Origin: Dipteris shenzhenensis
Taxonomy: Eukaryota > Polypodiophyta > Polypodiopsida > Gleicheniales
Strand: one strand, 5' to 3'
Length of the DNA stretch: 64,000 nucleotides
Assembly (NCBI GenBank): GCA_047967505.1
Contig: CM106541.1
Below, piece by piece: positions 44,430-57,470 of this stretch. The notes below the pieces were generated by a model. It searched no databases. It was given only the letters and a program-made list of their open reading frames with translations, and was not told where the DNA came from. The position numbers and the translations under genes were made by a program. How positions within the stretch are numbered: position 1 is the first letter of the stretch; every line of letters begins with the position of its first letter.

Positions 44430-47400
44430 ATGTCTCCATCTTCAACAAGTAGCTCCAGTGAGGATGAATCCCTCCGTATCCACCATCGCGAAATGTGGTT
44501 GGAGCAAAAAATCAAATGTCTGTGTGATCGATGTCGAGGAAACATGTATCGTGCACGCAGGATTACACTCAATCATATCTCAAAGTATGGAGAATGGGAT
44601 GTGACCGTAAATAGGGTAAGGGTTTGTAAGTTAAGGTTGATTGAGATACCTATGGGTGTTCATATGTTTGAGTTATAATCCCGTTTTAATTTGATACAGG
44701 ATGCAATGCCACACCCGCACATGTTACCCTATGCCCGTCGTGAGGAGGTGAAGCGTCGACGATATGAGGTGGGATCTTCAAGAGGGACCGTTACGGATGC
44801 ATGGAGTGATGGTGATAGTAGCCCTCCGCCATTACCTCATGAAGCCGTGGAGGAGGAGGTGTTTGATGATATGGTGCGGGATTTATATGTCCATCAAGGG
44901 AGGGATAATAGCATGGAGCAGGATTATCTTTTTACCGCAGCATCGACTCCACTGTTTGAGGGGTGCACATTCTCTGTTCTACGTGCCTCCCTTGAGTTAC
45001 TAAACTTGCAAACCATCTATGGATGGAGCAATGCAAGTTTGAATGCATTACTCAAGTAAGCTTTAAAGTCGATTTTGCAAACATGGTGAATTATGCGCAT
45101 GGGTCAATTACTCGAATGCTTTTCCTCATTTATGGTCTTCACGTGCAGGCTATTGTGTAAAATGCTTCCAAGGGAGAATAAATTACCGACCTCAAGAGAT
45201 ATGGCAAGGCAACATGTGACCTCTCTTGGAGGATTAGATTACAAGCGCATCCATGCATGTGTCAACGATTACGTTTTGTTTCGTGGACTACATAAGGATG
45301 CAAGAGAGTGTCCTACTTGTGGAGAGGCAAGATATAGATCAAATCTCAAAACGTTGGACGTGCCTCGTAAGGTATTGCGACATTTTCCCATAATCCCTCG
45401 CATCCAACATATGTTCAAGTGCAAATCTATTGCAGAGCTCATGTCATGGCATTCCTCCCATCGATCAACCGATGGCAAGTGGAGAACTCCCGCGGACTCT
45501 CTTGCGTGGAAGCATATTGAAGACACATGGCCAAGCTTCAAGGAAGAACCTAGGCGCTTGAGACTTGGATTGGGTATGGACGGTGTGAACCCATTTGGTC
45601 TCAAAAGCACGTCTTACAGTGTATGGCAAGTGGTATTGGTGAATTACAATCTTCCATCCTCTATGGCTATTAAGAAAGGACATGTCATGCTGTCCCTTCT
45701 AATTCCAGGGAAACATAAAGTCAAAAACCCTGATGTTTATTTGGAGCCTTTGATTGATGAGCTAGAGATACTTTGGAGAGGTATCGAGGTGCATGATGTG
45801 AGCAGGCCTCCCTCGTCACGAGACTTCAACTGCAAAGCAGTCTTGATGTGGACGATGCATGACTTCCCAGGCTATGGTGAGTGTTCAGGTAAGCATTGCA
45901 TTTTTTAATTATGAATAGGCAAAGGACGTGGCACCCTAAACCCACCTTCCACTCTTAATTGCATCTATTGTTTCAGGTCTGACTACATCGGGTTACCATG
46001 CATGTCCTGTTTGTGGTCCTTCGCTAGTTGCCTCACAGGCAGACGCAAAGGACGTGGCACCCTAAACCCACCTTCCACTCTTAATTGCATCTATTGTTTC
46101 AGGTCTCATTTTTTAATTATGAATAGGCAAAGGACGTGGCACCCTAAACCCACCTTCCACTCTTAATTGCATCTATTGTTTCAGGTCTCACTACATCGGG
46201 TTACCATGCATGTCCTGTTTGTGGTCCTTCGCTAGTTGCCTCACGGGCAGACGCATTGAATAAGGTCATCTATGAGAATCACCATCGATTTCTCCCACCT
46301 GATCATCCTAGATATGTTGCCCCTTGGAATGAAGTCCTCCCACAATCACTCACCGCGGGAGATTGGATGAGAATTTGGGACGGTTCCACGACTCCTCCAC
46401 CACTTGGCATGAGCGGGTAAGGATTTGTAACTATTGGCTAACACTTGGAAGTAAAGATTGCACGCTAACACTTTATTTTGTTTAGATACTCCATCTTTTA
46501 TCGTTTACAATATTGGTCCCACCTCAAGATCAATCACCTGCTCGATCCCATGCATATCTTCAAGAATGTGGCATCTACCATTTGGGAGCATTTGAATGGG
46601 ACACGAGACTCGGCAGGCATAAGGGAGGATCTACGTACCACAGGGAGGATGCGTGAAGCTTGGCCTCAAGAGAGACCAAATGGGCGTGTTTTTTTACCTC
46701 GTGCACCGTGGATGTTATCAAAGCTAGAGATGGCGACAGTGAAGCGCGCTATTACTACAATTTGTACTCCCACTGGATGCATGAGGTGTTTGAAGGGAGC
46801 CTTTACAAAGAGCAAGAAAAGAGGTGTAGAGAAATTATATGGCTTGAAATCTCATGATTGGCACAAGATGCTCCAAGTAAGTATTTTATATGCATAATAT
46901 CTTTTTCCTTTCAAATTTGTGAGTGAATAGCTATAAGCAACTAATCAACCACCTCCTCGCGGGTTCAGTTCATACTACCTACTAGCATTTCATGTAGTGG
47001 ATCAAAAGACGTGAAAGATTGTATTTACAAGATGGGCGAGCTTGTGAGGTATGTGAGCTCAAAGGAAATAGATCCCACCATGCTTGAGAATGCTCGAGTT
47101 ATGTCAGTGGAGGCGGTTTGTTTAGTGGAGGAGACATTTCCACGTTCTATTCTCACAAGCCAACTACATCTCATAGTACATTTGGTGGATGAGATTGCTA
47201 TATGCGGTACTATACATGCACGATGGTTGTTCTTCCTCGAGCGCTTCATGAAGACGTTGAAGGGCTTCGTGAGACAAAATGCAAGACCCGAAGGTAGCAT
47301 GGCCGAGGGTTGGTTGGTACAAGAGTCACTTGTATATATTTCTGAGTTTCTTGTTGATGTGGATAGCTCTCTCCCACGACTATGAAGAGATGATGAAGAC

Positions 47401-48600
47401 CTAAGGATGACCTCTATTGTGCCTCAAGGAAAAGGACACAACAAAGTAATAGACACGGAGTTGCATAATAGTATCAACGTCTTTTGCGTGCTTAATAGTG
47501 ATGTGATGAAAAGATGGGTGACAAGATACGAGGATGCAAAGGCAAGAAGACAAGAAGAAAGGGCCCTCTTTCGTACACACCATGGATCTCGTGTGCCATA
47601 CCCTCAGCATCTAAGAGCACTTCCAAAGGATATTCATGTGGATTGGCTACTTGATGAAATGGAGAAAGCAGAGAAAGACGAGGGGATGCATATCACAATG
47701 GAAGAATGGGAGTATGCTAGGGGATGCATGAGCAAGGTCGGTATATAGAATGTTATGCATAAGTTAGGAGCTTTTTATAATTTAGATTGCGCATTTAATT
47801 GATTTTTTCTTGGTGTAGTGCACTATGTTCAATGCTATATGGTGTGAGGGCAAGCATTTTCGAACACAACGGATTGATGATAAGAGAAACACACAAGATT
47901 GCGGCGTCATTGCTAGCTTTGAGGGAGCCAATGGAGCCATGGATGATTATTGTGGCATAATCCAAGATATCATTATGCTTGACTTTCGACGCTTCTTTGT
48001 GTATGTTTTGGATGTAAAGTAGTTTAAGGACGTGGTGGAAAGAGGCCCTAATGCAACAATCAAACGTCATGCAAGTGGCTTTGTAACTATTGACTCCACA
48101 AAGTTTTGGCAAAGTAGGAAGGACACACTAGTACTACCGCAACAATGTGAATAGGTACTGTGCACACACATAAAAATACTCGCTTTTAAATATTTGATAC
48201 AAGAAAAGTAACATGATTGTATTTGTGTTTGAATTAGGTTGTCTATCAACCAATGGTGGATAATAATAGATGGTGGCATGTCATACCTATTATGCCACGT
48301 TCCAAAGTGATGTATAGTACATTTACTAATATGGAGCGTATGGAGGATGATCATGGCCATGGACGTGATGATGACCGTGATACAAGAGAGGAGGATGATC
48401 ATGAGATAGGAGATATAGATATTGAGGCCGACATTACCCGTGAGGACGAGCCTACCATTGGAGATGTTGATTTCGATGAGCACATGAGTGGCACAAGTAG
48501 TAGTGGGTTGAATGTATTTGTGGATCTAAACACTTTTTTGGATTTTGAAGTAGATAGTTTGGCAAGGGTTGATCTCATTGAGGATGAGATTGAACCGTAG
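44430..48600 (+). pseudogene. E1 tnp2 transposase (Transposase_21) with DUF4218 and DUF4216-like regions
   Basis: Exons about 44430-44615, 44700-45055, 45149-45888, 46195-46416, 46486-46876, 46969-47740, 47820-48154, 48238-48600. N part: CDRCRGNMYRARR (Cys motif). Core: VNPFGLKSTSYSVWQVVLVN, MLSLLIPGK, VYLEPLIDELEILW, MWTMHDFPGYGECSG, YHACPVCG, DPMHIFKNV, as in the tnp2 family. DUF4218-like: LHLIVHLVDEI, RWLFFLERFMKTLKGFVRQ, RPEGSMAEGW. DUF4216-like: RFFVYVLDVK onward, then an acidic tail. Stops: TGA 47383-47385, TAG 48020-48022, TAG 48152-48154. Sibling E3 has sense codons at the first two sites and CAG at the third. Confidence 0.8.
45917..46194 (+). repeat. Triplicated intron/exon segment in E1 tnp2
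   Basis: GCAAAGGACGTGGCACCCTA through TTGCATCTATTGTTTCAGGT occurs three times (about 45917, 46043, 46128). The first is followed by a partial copy of exon 4 (CATGCATGTCCTGTTTGTGG). It supplies three competing splice acceptors (exon starts at 45977, ~46106, 46195). Confidence 0.8.
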
Positions 48601-48774
48601 CCCCACAATTGATATTGGCAAAACTATTTTACATATTGTCTCATTCTCCTCATTTCACTTAATTCTTGTATATGTGGGCTTGCAAAAAATTATGTGCTTT
48701 GGTAATCATGGGCAATGTTTGGAAAGCAATGATGTACACCAAAATCTCACTTTCTGTATTCTCTGGGGCGCGTG

Positions 48775-49052
48775 TATTTACGCATCTAAATGCGCGTCTG
48801 AGTCTTAGTGTAAACGCGCAAATAAACGCGTAAATACACGCGCAAATAGACACGCTAATAAACAGGATTTTAGACGGGCCCGTATTTTCTCAAGTCAAAC
48901 ACGCAAATAGACGCGGTGATTTACGCGCAAATAAACGAGCGTTTAGCCGCGCCTATAGACGCGCCCGTAATTTCTCTACTAAAGTAACGCCTATAGACGC
49001 GCCCACTATTTTGCACGTCTACCAAGCACGTCTATAGTTGCTTTGTGTTGTG
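48775..49052 (+). repeat. E1 right subterminal repeats and terminus
   Basis: TAGACGCG / AATAAACGCG / CTATAGACGCGCCC units in mixed orientation, ending TTGCTTTGTGTTGTG. The left end has a similar array at 41428-41650. Confidence 0.8.
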
Positions 49053-49397
49053 GATCAGCCCCTACATCATACACAACAAGACAAAGCAAAATAGCGGGCG
49101 CGTCTATAAGCGCTGCTAGAATAGTGAAAATATGGGCGCATCTAATAGCGTGTCTATTTGTGTGTCTGCACTGCGAATCAGATGTGGATTTAGATGCAAA
49201 ACAAAGAATACAAAAAGTGAGATTTTGGTGCAGGTTGATAAATGTACATCACTGCTTTCCAAACATTGCCCATGATTACAAAAGCACATAATTTTAATAA
49301 AAATATCAATGCTTTTTGGTAAACCCACATATACAAAAATTAAGTGAGGTGAGGAGAATGAGACAATATGTTAAATAGTTTTGCCAATATCAATGAT

Positions 49398-50743
49398 GGG
49401 CTACAGTTCAATCTCATCCTCAATGAGATCAATCCTTGCTAAAGTATCTACTTCAAAATCCAAACTAGTGTTGAGATCTACAAACACATTCAGTCGACTA
49501 CTACTTGTGTTACTCATGTGCTCATCGAAATCAGCATCACGAATGGTAGGCTCGTCCTCACGGGTAATGGCCTCAATATTTGTATCTCCTATCTCATGAT
49601 CATCCTCCTCTCTCATATCACGGTCATCATCACCTCCATGGCCATGATCATCCTCCATATGCTCCATATTAGTAAATGTACTATACATCACTTTGGAACG
49701 TGGCATAATAGGTATGACATGCCACCACCTATTATTATCCACCATTGGTTGATAGACAACCTAATTCAAACACAAGTACAATCATGTTATTTTCCTTGCA
49801 TCAAAGGCATCAAATATTTAAAAGTGAGTATTTTTATATGTGTGTACAATACCTGTTCACATTGTTAGGGTAGTACTAGTGTGTCCTTCTTACTTTGTGG
49901 AGTCAATAGTTACAAAGCCACTTGCATGGTGTTTGATTGTTGCATTAGGGCCTCTTTCCACCACGTCCTTAAACCACTTTACATCCAAAACATACACAAA
50001 GAAGCGTCGAAAGTAAAGCTTAATAATATCTTGGATTATGCCACAATAATCATCCATGGCTCCATTGGCTCCCTCAAAGCTACCAATGACGCTGCAATCT
50101 TGTGTGTTTCTCTTATCATATTAGCAATATGGACACTTTGCATGGAGCATTGATACGTTTCACATTTTGTATCCTGTAAAGTACCTCACAAGCTCACCCA
50201 TCTTGTAAATACAATCCTTCACGTCCTTCGATGCACTAATTCACTCACAAATTTGGAAGGAAAAAGATATTATGCACATAAAATACTTACTTGGAGCATC
50301 TTGTGCCAATCATGAGATTTCAAGCCATATAATTGCTCTACACATCTTTTCTTGCTCTTTGTGAAGGCCCCCTTCAAACACCTCATGCATCTAGTGGGAG
50401 TACCAATTGTAGTGATAGCTCATTTCACTGCCACCATCTCTAGCTTTGATAACCTCCACGGTGCACGAGGTAAAAAGACACACCCATTTAGCCTCTCTTG
50501 TGGCCAAGCTTCACGCATCATCCCTGTGGTGTGTAGATCCTCCCTTATGCTTACAGAATCTCGTGTCCCATTCAAATGTTTCCAAATGGTAGAAGACACA
50601 TTCTTGAAGATATGCATGGGATCAAGCAGGTGATTCATGTTGAGGTGGGACCAATATGGTAAATGATAAAAGATGGAGTATCTAAACAAAAGCTGGTGTT
50701 AGCGTGCAATCTTTATTTCCATTCAATATAGCACATAATAGTT
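49398..50743 (-). pseudogene. E2 tnp2, 3' part, with internal deletion
   Basis: Contains the last exon (VDNNRWWHVIPIMPRSK and an acidic tail, stop near 49398), the DUF4216-like exon (49881-50120), and the exon with DPMHIFKNVSSTIWKHLNGT (50689-50294). Compared with E3, the DUF4218 exon and the next exon's start are missing: sequence jumps from GCTAATATG to ATAAGAGAAACACACAAG near 50125. Confidence 0.75.
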
Positions 50744-51464
50744 CACAACAAGACAAAGCACCTACAGACGTGCACACAGACACGTTTACTGAACTTAAAA
50801 AAAACTTACGGGTGAGTCTATTTGGACGTCTATTTGAGCATCTAAAGACCTGTATCTAACGGCGTGTCTATATAGCAAACAGACGCGCGTATAGATGCGT
50901 ATATAGATGCGTAAATAGATGCTTTGCTAGAAAATTTAAAAAACAGATAGACGCATCGTTAAATGTGTGTATAGACGCATTTATAAATGGTCTTATAGAT
51001 GCTTTTATAGATGCGTAAATAGATGCTCCTCGAACAAATAGATGCGTATATAAATGCATTTATAGACGCCCTGATAGATGCGCTACATAATATTTTTTAA
51101 ATTTACAGAATGTTGTGTATGCTATGTAGTTACACGAATCCCATTTCCACATTGTTTAATTCAATTCTTATAGCCAACCGCATTTTAATTAGCACTCTTG
51201 CAAGCATGTCTATAGCCGACAATTACAATTCCAAATAAAACATTACAACTCCAAAATGTTTAGTTCACAAGGCATTAATTGATAGAACGTTGCACAAGAA
51301 AATTGAAAGCTCAAAAAGTGCTTGTATGTACATATAGCACGAAGCTAAGCCACATCCTATGGCTTCAAGTACCAAAAATAAGAGGAGTGTATATACATTA
51401 AGAGGCACGAAGCCAAGCTAGTGGCTTTAAGTACAAAAAGGAGTAGCTAGCACTACTTCTACAA

Positions 51465-52887
51465 CTAATCTAAGTTCTCCACATCCTTGCTCCCTTCTAC
51501 GCTCCGTTCTATGCCTCCTTCCTCGTCTTCTTGTGCAGGGCCTGTAAACAAGGGCCAACATATATCAATGTATGAAAAATCAAATCTTTACTTATAATAT
51601 TGACATTATTTAATTACTTTCAAATACCTCGGGGGACGCTCCAATAGCCCAGATATACTGCTCCTCAGTAATCAACCCGTCATTATAAAAGTGCTTCCAT
51701 GTATCTCCTCTGTGATGGTGGCGGTGGTAGGCTGTCTCAATAGGCGTAGGGTATCTGCCCATGATATCAAGCTACAAGATGATACAATTTGCGGAGGGGT
51801 TAGTACAAAGAAAAAACCTCCTAATAAACTACATAAACAATATAATTTGAGATCAATACTTACAAATTGGGCCTCCCATGATTCAACACCCCCTGCTCCA
51901 AAATGCCCGCTTCCATATTGCTCCATTTGGATCCTTCGTGCCTCCATGTGCTGCATACTGGGTTCCTCCCTCGTTGACTTCATTGCTTTCTTCCACTCAC
52001 GCTTGTCAGCGGTATGGGGCGGGCCCCTTGATGGTTGACCTCCCTCGAGCTTGGCAAGCTCCGCTAGTGCCTGCCTCTTAAGCGAAGATCTTTTATTGCC
52101 ATGTATCGTAACAATCTTTGACTTGGCCCATTTATCTGTGAACTGAAGATTGGGGGGGTTAGGATACCTAGAGCGAACAGCAGCGAGGGTCTCATCAACC
52201 AACCTCTTTGGCTGGTCTTTGTAGTGGATAAAGCAATCTCTATAATTGTTAGCAATTACAGAGCGCATGAAGGAAATGATGTCCTTCCCCTATGCATCCA
52301 TCAAGATGCCTCCTGTCTGAGTGATGTCATAGAAGATCATACCATCACTCGGAGGCACGTTTAAATCATCTGAATCATCCTCGTCCCCACCACCACCCCT
52401 CCCAAAGCACTGTGCCATGCATCCCCCACCGCTCTCTGCTACTACACCTGCTACCGTGTCGTGTCGAGCTAGTACGCTAGCCACTCATAGTTGGAGACTG
52501 CACGGGACTACGTGGACCACTCGTAGCTGGAGAACCGAGTCTTGACTGCATAGGAGTACGCCGATGGCTCTACGAGATAGAAGGACCTCTTGACGGCATG
52601 GGGGAAGGGGCATAAGATGGCATGGGGGAAGGGGCATAAGATGGAATGGGAAAAGGGGCTCGGCTGCGTAGCCGGCTGGGATGTCCTGACTCCGCTAGGG
52701 TAATCTCAGCTGGTGTGGGGTTGGGGTGGTTTGGAGTCTGTAGTGCCGACTCCTGGGGAGTGTTTAGAGTACCCGTCATGTAGCCGTATAACTCCCCAGG
52801 ACTGGGAGGGTGCCCTAAACGATTATATAACTCCCAAAAGATGGTCTCCCGAAGATCAGGTGAGCCTGAAGAGCTTCCTAGCCACAT
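51465..52887 (-). pseudogene. E3 gene 1 (TNPA/Transposase_24-like), broken
   Basis: Same plan as E1 gene 1: MWLGSSSGSPDLRETIFWE at 52887, ELYGYMTGTLNTPQES, three PSYAPSPMPSY-like repeats, RGGGGDEDDSDDLN, YDITQTGGILMDA, KWAKSKIVTIHGNKRSSLKR, GGVESWEAQF. Stops interrupt near 52570 and at 52290-52292 (TAG where E2 has TGG). Exons and introns fall at the same places as in E1. Confidence 0.65.
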
Positions 52888-52914
52888 GATGAACTGGAGA
52901 AAAGAAAAACATAA

Positions 52915-53165
52915 GATTACTAATGAGCTGAGAAGAGAAAAGAAAGATAAAAAGAGAGAAAAATTACCACGAAAAGAGAGGGAAAGAGAGGATAAAAGAG
53001 AGAAGGAAAGAGAGGCAAATATAGGAAAAGAGAGGCAAATCCTTTTCTTGGAAGTGGAAGTGGAAAGGGAAAGGGAAAGGGAAGAGGAAAGAGAAAGGAA
53101 AGGAAAGGGAAGGGAAGAGAAGAGAAGGGAAGGGAAGGGAAGAGAAGGGAAGGGAAGGGAAGGGT
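52915..53165 (+). repeat. GA-rich microsatellite in E3
   Basis: GAAAAGAGAGG, GGGAAAGGGAAGGGAA and AAGGGAAGGGAAGAG units upstream of gene 1. The matching place in E2 is the C/T-rich run at 59885-60130 (reverse orientation). Confidence 0.8.
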
Positions 53166-53899
53166 CTAAAACTATCGGAGTGCGTCGATAGACGCATCTG
53201 AGAAGTGCGTCTATTTTTGCGTATAACAGCATGTCTATAGATGCGGCTATCTATTTCTGAAAACAAAGTAGATGCGTCTATAGACGCACCTGTAGACGCA
53301 GTTTTAGACGTGCTCTGAGACGTGTCCATAGACGCGCTCCACCAGACAAACTATTCTAAAAAGTCGAAAAGGGCATGCGCCTGACACAAAAGCATAACAT
53401 TGATACCAAAATCATTCATTTCTTGGATACGACAAAGAATGAATCCAAAGAGAGCAACTTTCAAAGAAGATCAACCGTAAAGAGACTTACATTGGATAGA
53501 GGTATGGAAGCTTCTTGTCCTTCTTCAAAGTTGCTTCTCTTCCTTATTCACCCTCTTCTCCTGTGTGCTTGGAGATGATTGTGTAAGCCTGGAAGTAAGT
53601 GTGGGTGCCTCGAGATAAGTGTCGGACTATGGATCTATTAATAGCAAAGCAAGCAAGCCGCATGAAGCTTATGTGAAGAAAAGAAAAGCAAGCGCGCTAA
53701 AAGTAGATTTAAAAACTGCATCTACAAGCACGTCTAATGGTGCATCTATATACACATCTAAATATGCGTGTAATTGCGTGTCTAAATACACAGAGCAGAT
53801 GTGGTTTTAGACGTGCCTATAGACGTGCACCAGAGAACAGACAGACACAGTTTTAGACGTGCCTTTAGATGTGCCATAGAGTTTTAAGATTAAATATTT

Positions 53900-54135
53900 G
53901 AAGAAAAGGAAATTTTTTGGGTTGTTTGTTTGTAGGATGTCTTCATCTTCAACAAGTAGCTCCAGTGAGAATGCACGATACATGTTTCCTCGACATCAAT
54001 CACACATACATTTGATTTTTTGCTCCAACCACATTTTGCGATGGTGGATAGGGAGGGATTCATCCTCACTAGAGCTACTTGTTGAAGATGAAGACATCCT
54101 ACAAACAAACAACCCAAAAAATTTGCTTTTCTTCA
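53900..54135. repeat. Inverted duplication of the tnp2 start in E3 (hairpin)
   Basis: 53900-53969 (GAAGAAAAGGAAATTTTTTG through the tnp2 ATG and exon 1 start) is repeated in reverse at 54065-54135, nearly identical over ~70 bp. The ~95 bp between is itself reversed exon 1 sequence (reverse of GAGGAAACATGTATCGTGCA and neighbours). Exon 2 is missing. Confidence 0.85.
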
Positions 54136-57100
54136 TTTACTCGAATGCTTTTCCTCATTTATGGTCAATTACTCGAATGCTTTTCCTCATTTATGGTCTT
54201 CACATGCAGGCTATTGTGTAAAATGCTTCCAAGGGAGAATAAATTACTGACCTCAAGAGATATGGCAAGGCAACATGTGACCTCTCTTGGAGGATTATAT
54301 TACAAGTGCATCCATGCATGTGTCAACGATTGCATTTTGTTTCGTGGACTACATAAGGATGCAAGAGAGTGTCCTACTTGTGGAGAGGCAAGAGATAGAG
54401 TAGATCTCAAAACTTTAGACGTGCCTCATAAGGTTCTTTGACATTTAATTTTCCCATAATCCCTCGCATCCAACATATGTTCAAGTGCAAATCCATTGCA
54501 GAGCTCATGTCATGGCATTCCTCCCATCGACCAACCGATGGCAAGCGGAGAACTCCCGCAGACACTCCTACATGGAAGCATATTGAAGACACATGGCCAA
54601 GCTTCAAGGAAGAACCTAGGAGCTTGAGACTTGGATTGGGGTATGGACGGTGTGAACCCATTTGGTCTCAAAAGAAGGACATGTTCTGTTGTCCCTTCTA
54701 ATTCCAGGGAAACATAAAGTCAAAAATCCTAATGTTTATTTGGAGCCTTTGATTGACAAGCTAGAGATACTTTGGAGAGGTATCGAGGTGCATGATGTGA
54801 GTAGGCCTCCCTCGTCATGAAACTTCAACTGCAAAGCAGTCTTGATGTGGACGATGCATGACCTCGTAGGCTATGGCGAGTGTTCAGGTAAGCATTGCAC
54901 TTTTAATTATGAGTAGGCAACCAATGTGGCAACTTGAACCCACCTTCAACTCTTAATTCCGTCTATTGTTGAGGTCTCACTACATCCGGTTACCATGCTT
55001 TTCCTATTTGTTGTCCTTCGCTAGTTGCCTCATGGGCAGATGCATTGAATAAGGTCATCTATGAGAATCACCATCGATTTCGCCCACCTGATCATCCTAG
55101 ATATGTTGCCCCTTGGAATGAAGTCCTCCCACAATCACTCACTGCAGGAGATTGGATGAGAATTTGGGATGGTTCCACGACGACTCCACCACTTGGCAAG
55201 AGCCGATAAGGGTTTGTAACTATTGTGTGCTATATTGGCTGGAAATAAAGATTGCCCGCTAACATCAGCTTTTGTTTAGATAGAGTTCCATCTTTTATCG
55301 TTTACCATGTTGGTCCCACCTCACGATCAATGACCTGCTTGATCCCATGCATATCTTCAAGAATGTGGCATCTACCATTTGGAAGCATTTGAATGGGACA
55401 CGAGATTCCATAGGCATAAGGGAGGATCTACGTACCACAGGGAGGATGCATGAAGCTTGGCCACAAGAGAGATCAAATGGGCGTGTTTTTTTACCTCATG
55501 CACCATGGAGGTTATCAAAGCTAGAGATGGCGGTGGTGAAGCACGCTCTTACTACAATTCATACTCCCACTGGATGCATGAGGTGTTTGAAGAGGGCCTT
55601 TACAAAGAGAAAGAAAAGAGGTGTAGAGCAATTATACGGCTTGAAATCTCATGATTGTCACAAGATGCTCCAAGTAAGTATTTTATGTGCATAATATCTT
55701 TTTCCTTTCAAATTTGTGAGTGAATAACTATAAGCAACTAATCAACCACCTCCTTGTGGGTTCAGTTCATACTACCTACTAGCATTTCTCGTAGTGCATC
55801 GAAGGACGTGAAGGATTGTATTTACAAGATGGGCGAGCTTGTGAGGTACTTTACATGATACAAAATATGATGCATATCAATGCTCCATGCAAGGTGTTCA
55901 TATTGCTAATATGGAGTACTTTTTCATTTCTAGGTATGTGAGCTCAAAGAAAATAGATCCCACCACGCTTGAGAATGCTCGAGTTATGTCAGTGGAGGTG
56001 GTTTGTTTAGTGGAGAAGACATTTCCATGTTCTATTCTCACAAGCCAACTACATCTTATAGTGCATTTGGTGGATGAGATTGCTATATGCGGTACTGTAC
56101 ATGCACGATGGTTGTTCTTCCTCAAGTGCTTCATGAAGACCGTGAAGTGCTTTGTGAGACAAAATGCAAGACCCGAAGGTATCATGGCCGAGGGTTGGTT
56201 GGTACAAGAGTCACTTGTATATATTTCTGAGTTTCTTGTTGATGTGGATAGCTCTCTCCCATGACTATGGAGAGATGATGAAGACCTAAGGATGACCTCT
56301 ATTGTGCCTCAAGGGAAAGGATGCAACAAAGTAATCGACACGGAGTTGCTTAATAATATCAACCTCTATTGCGTGCTTAATAGTGATGTGATGAAAAGAT
56401 GGGTGACAAGATACGAGGATGCAAAGGCAAGAAGACAAGAAGAAAGGGTCCTCTTTCGTACACACCACGGATCTCGTGTGCCATACCCTCAGTATCTAAG
56501 AGCAGTTCCAAAGGATATTCATGTGGATTGGCTACTTGACGAAATGGAGAAAGCAGAGAAAGACGAGGGGATGCATATCACAATGGAAGAATGGGCATAT
56601 GCTAGGAGATGCATGAGCAAGGTCGGTATATAGAATGTTATGCATAAGTTAGGAGCTTTCAATAATTTAGATTGCTTATTTAATTGATTTTTTCTTGGTG
56701 TAGTGCACTATGTTCAATGCTATATGGTGTGAGGGCAAGCATTTTCGAACACAACGGATTGACGATAAGAGAAACACACAAGCTTGCGGCATCATTGCTA
56801 GCTTTGAGGGAGCCATGGATGATTATTGTGGCATAATCCAAGATATTATTAAGCTTAAATTTCGACGCTTCTTTGTGTATGTTTTGGATGTAAAGTGGTT
56901 TAAGGACGTGGTGGAAAGAGGCCCTAATGCAACAATCAAACACCATGCAAGTGGCTTTGTAACTATTGACTCCACAAAGTTTTGGCAAAGTAGGAAGGAC
57001 ACACTAGTACTACCGCAACAATGTGAACAGGTACTGTGCACACATATAAAAATATTCGCTTTTAAATATTTGATACCTTTGATGCAAGGAAAATAACATG

Positions 57101-57470
57101 ATTGCATTTGTGTTTGAATTAGGTTGTCTATCAACCAATGGTGGATAATAATAGATGGTGGCATGTCATACCTATTATGCCATGTTCCAAAGTGATGTAT
57201 TGTACATTTACTAACATGGAGCGTATGGAGGATGATCATGGCCATGGAGGTGATGATGACTGTGATACAAGAGAGGAGAATGATCATGAGATAGGAGATA
57301 CAGATATTGAGGCCATTACCTATGAGGACGAGCCTACCATTGGTGATGCTAATTTTGATGAGCACATGAGTAGCACAAGTAATGTTTTTGTAGATCTAAA
57401 CACTTGTTTGGATTTTGTAGTAGATAGTTTGGCAAGGGTTGATCTCATTGAGGATGAGATTGAACCGTAA
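53938..57470 (+). pseudogene. E3 tnp2 transposase, multiply broken
   Basis: Exon 1 is replaced by the hairpin and exon 2 is lost. Exon 3 starts near 54212 (MLPRENKLLTSRDMARQHVT) but has an inserted frameshift near 54440, an extra G near 54640 and a deletion near 54680. Later parts are better: DPMHIFKNVASTIWKHLNGT (55347), HLIVHLVDEIAICGTVHARW (DUF4218-like), FRRFFVYVLDVKWFKDVVER (DUF4216-like, 56710-57033), and a last exon 57123-57470. TGA at 56262-56264 stands where E1 has CGA. A duplicated 27 bp (TTACTCGAATGCTTTTCCTC) lies at 54138 and 54169. Confidence 0.7.

Larger units (their letters stand above)
41406..49052 (+). mobile_element. CACTA-type transposon E1, complete copy
   Basis: 5' end CACAACAAGACAAAGCA; 3' end TTGCTTTGTGTTGTG. 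3 bp target duplication GAT at 41403-41405 and 49053-49055. The empty site is visible in the sibling LTR at about 62190 (GTGGCAATCAGCCCC). It carries gene 1 (minus) and tnp2 (plus) as a divergent pair, with subterminal and central arrays of TATAGACGCG-type repeats. Length 7,647 bp. Confidence 0.85.
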
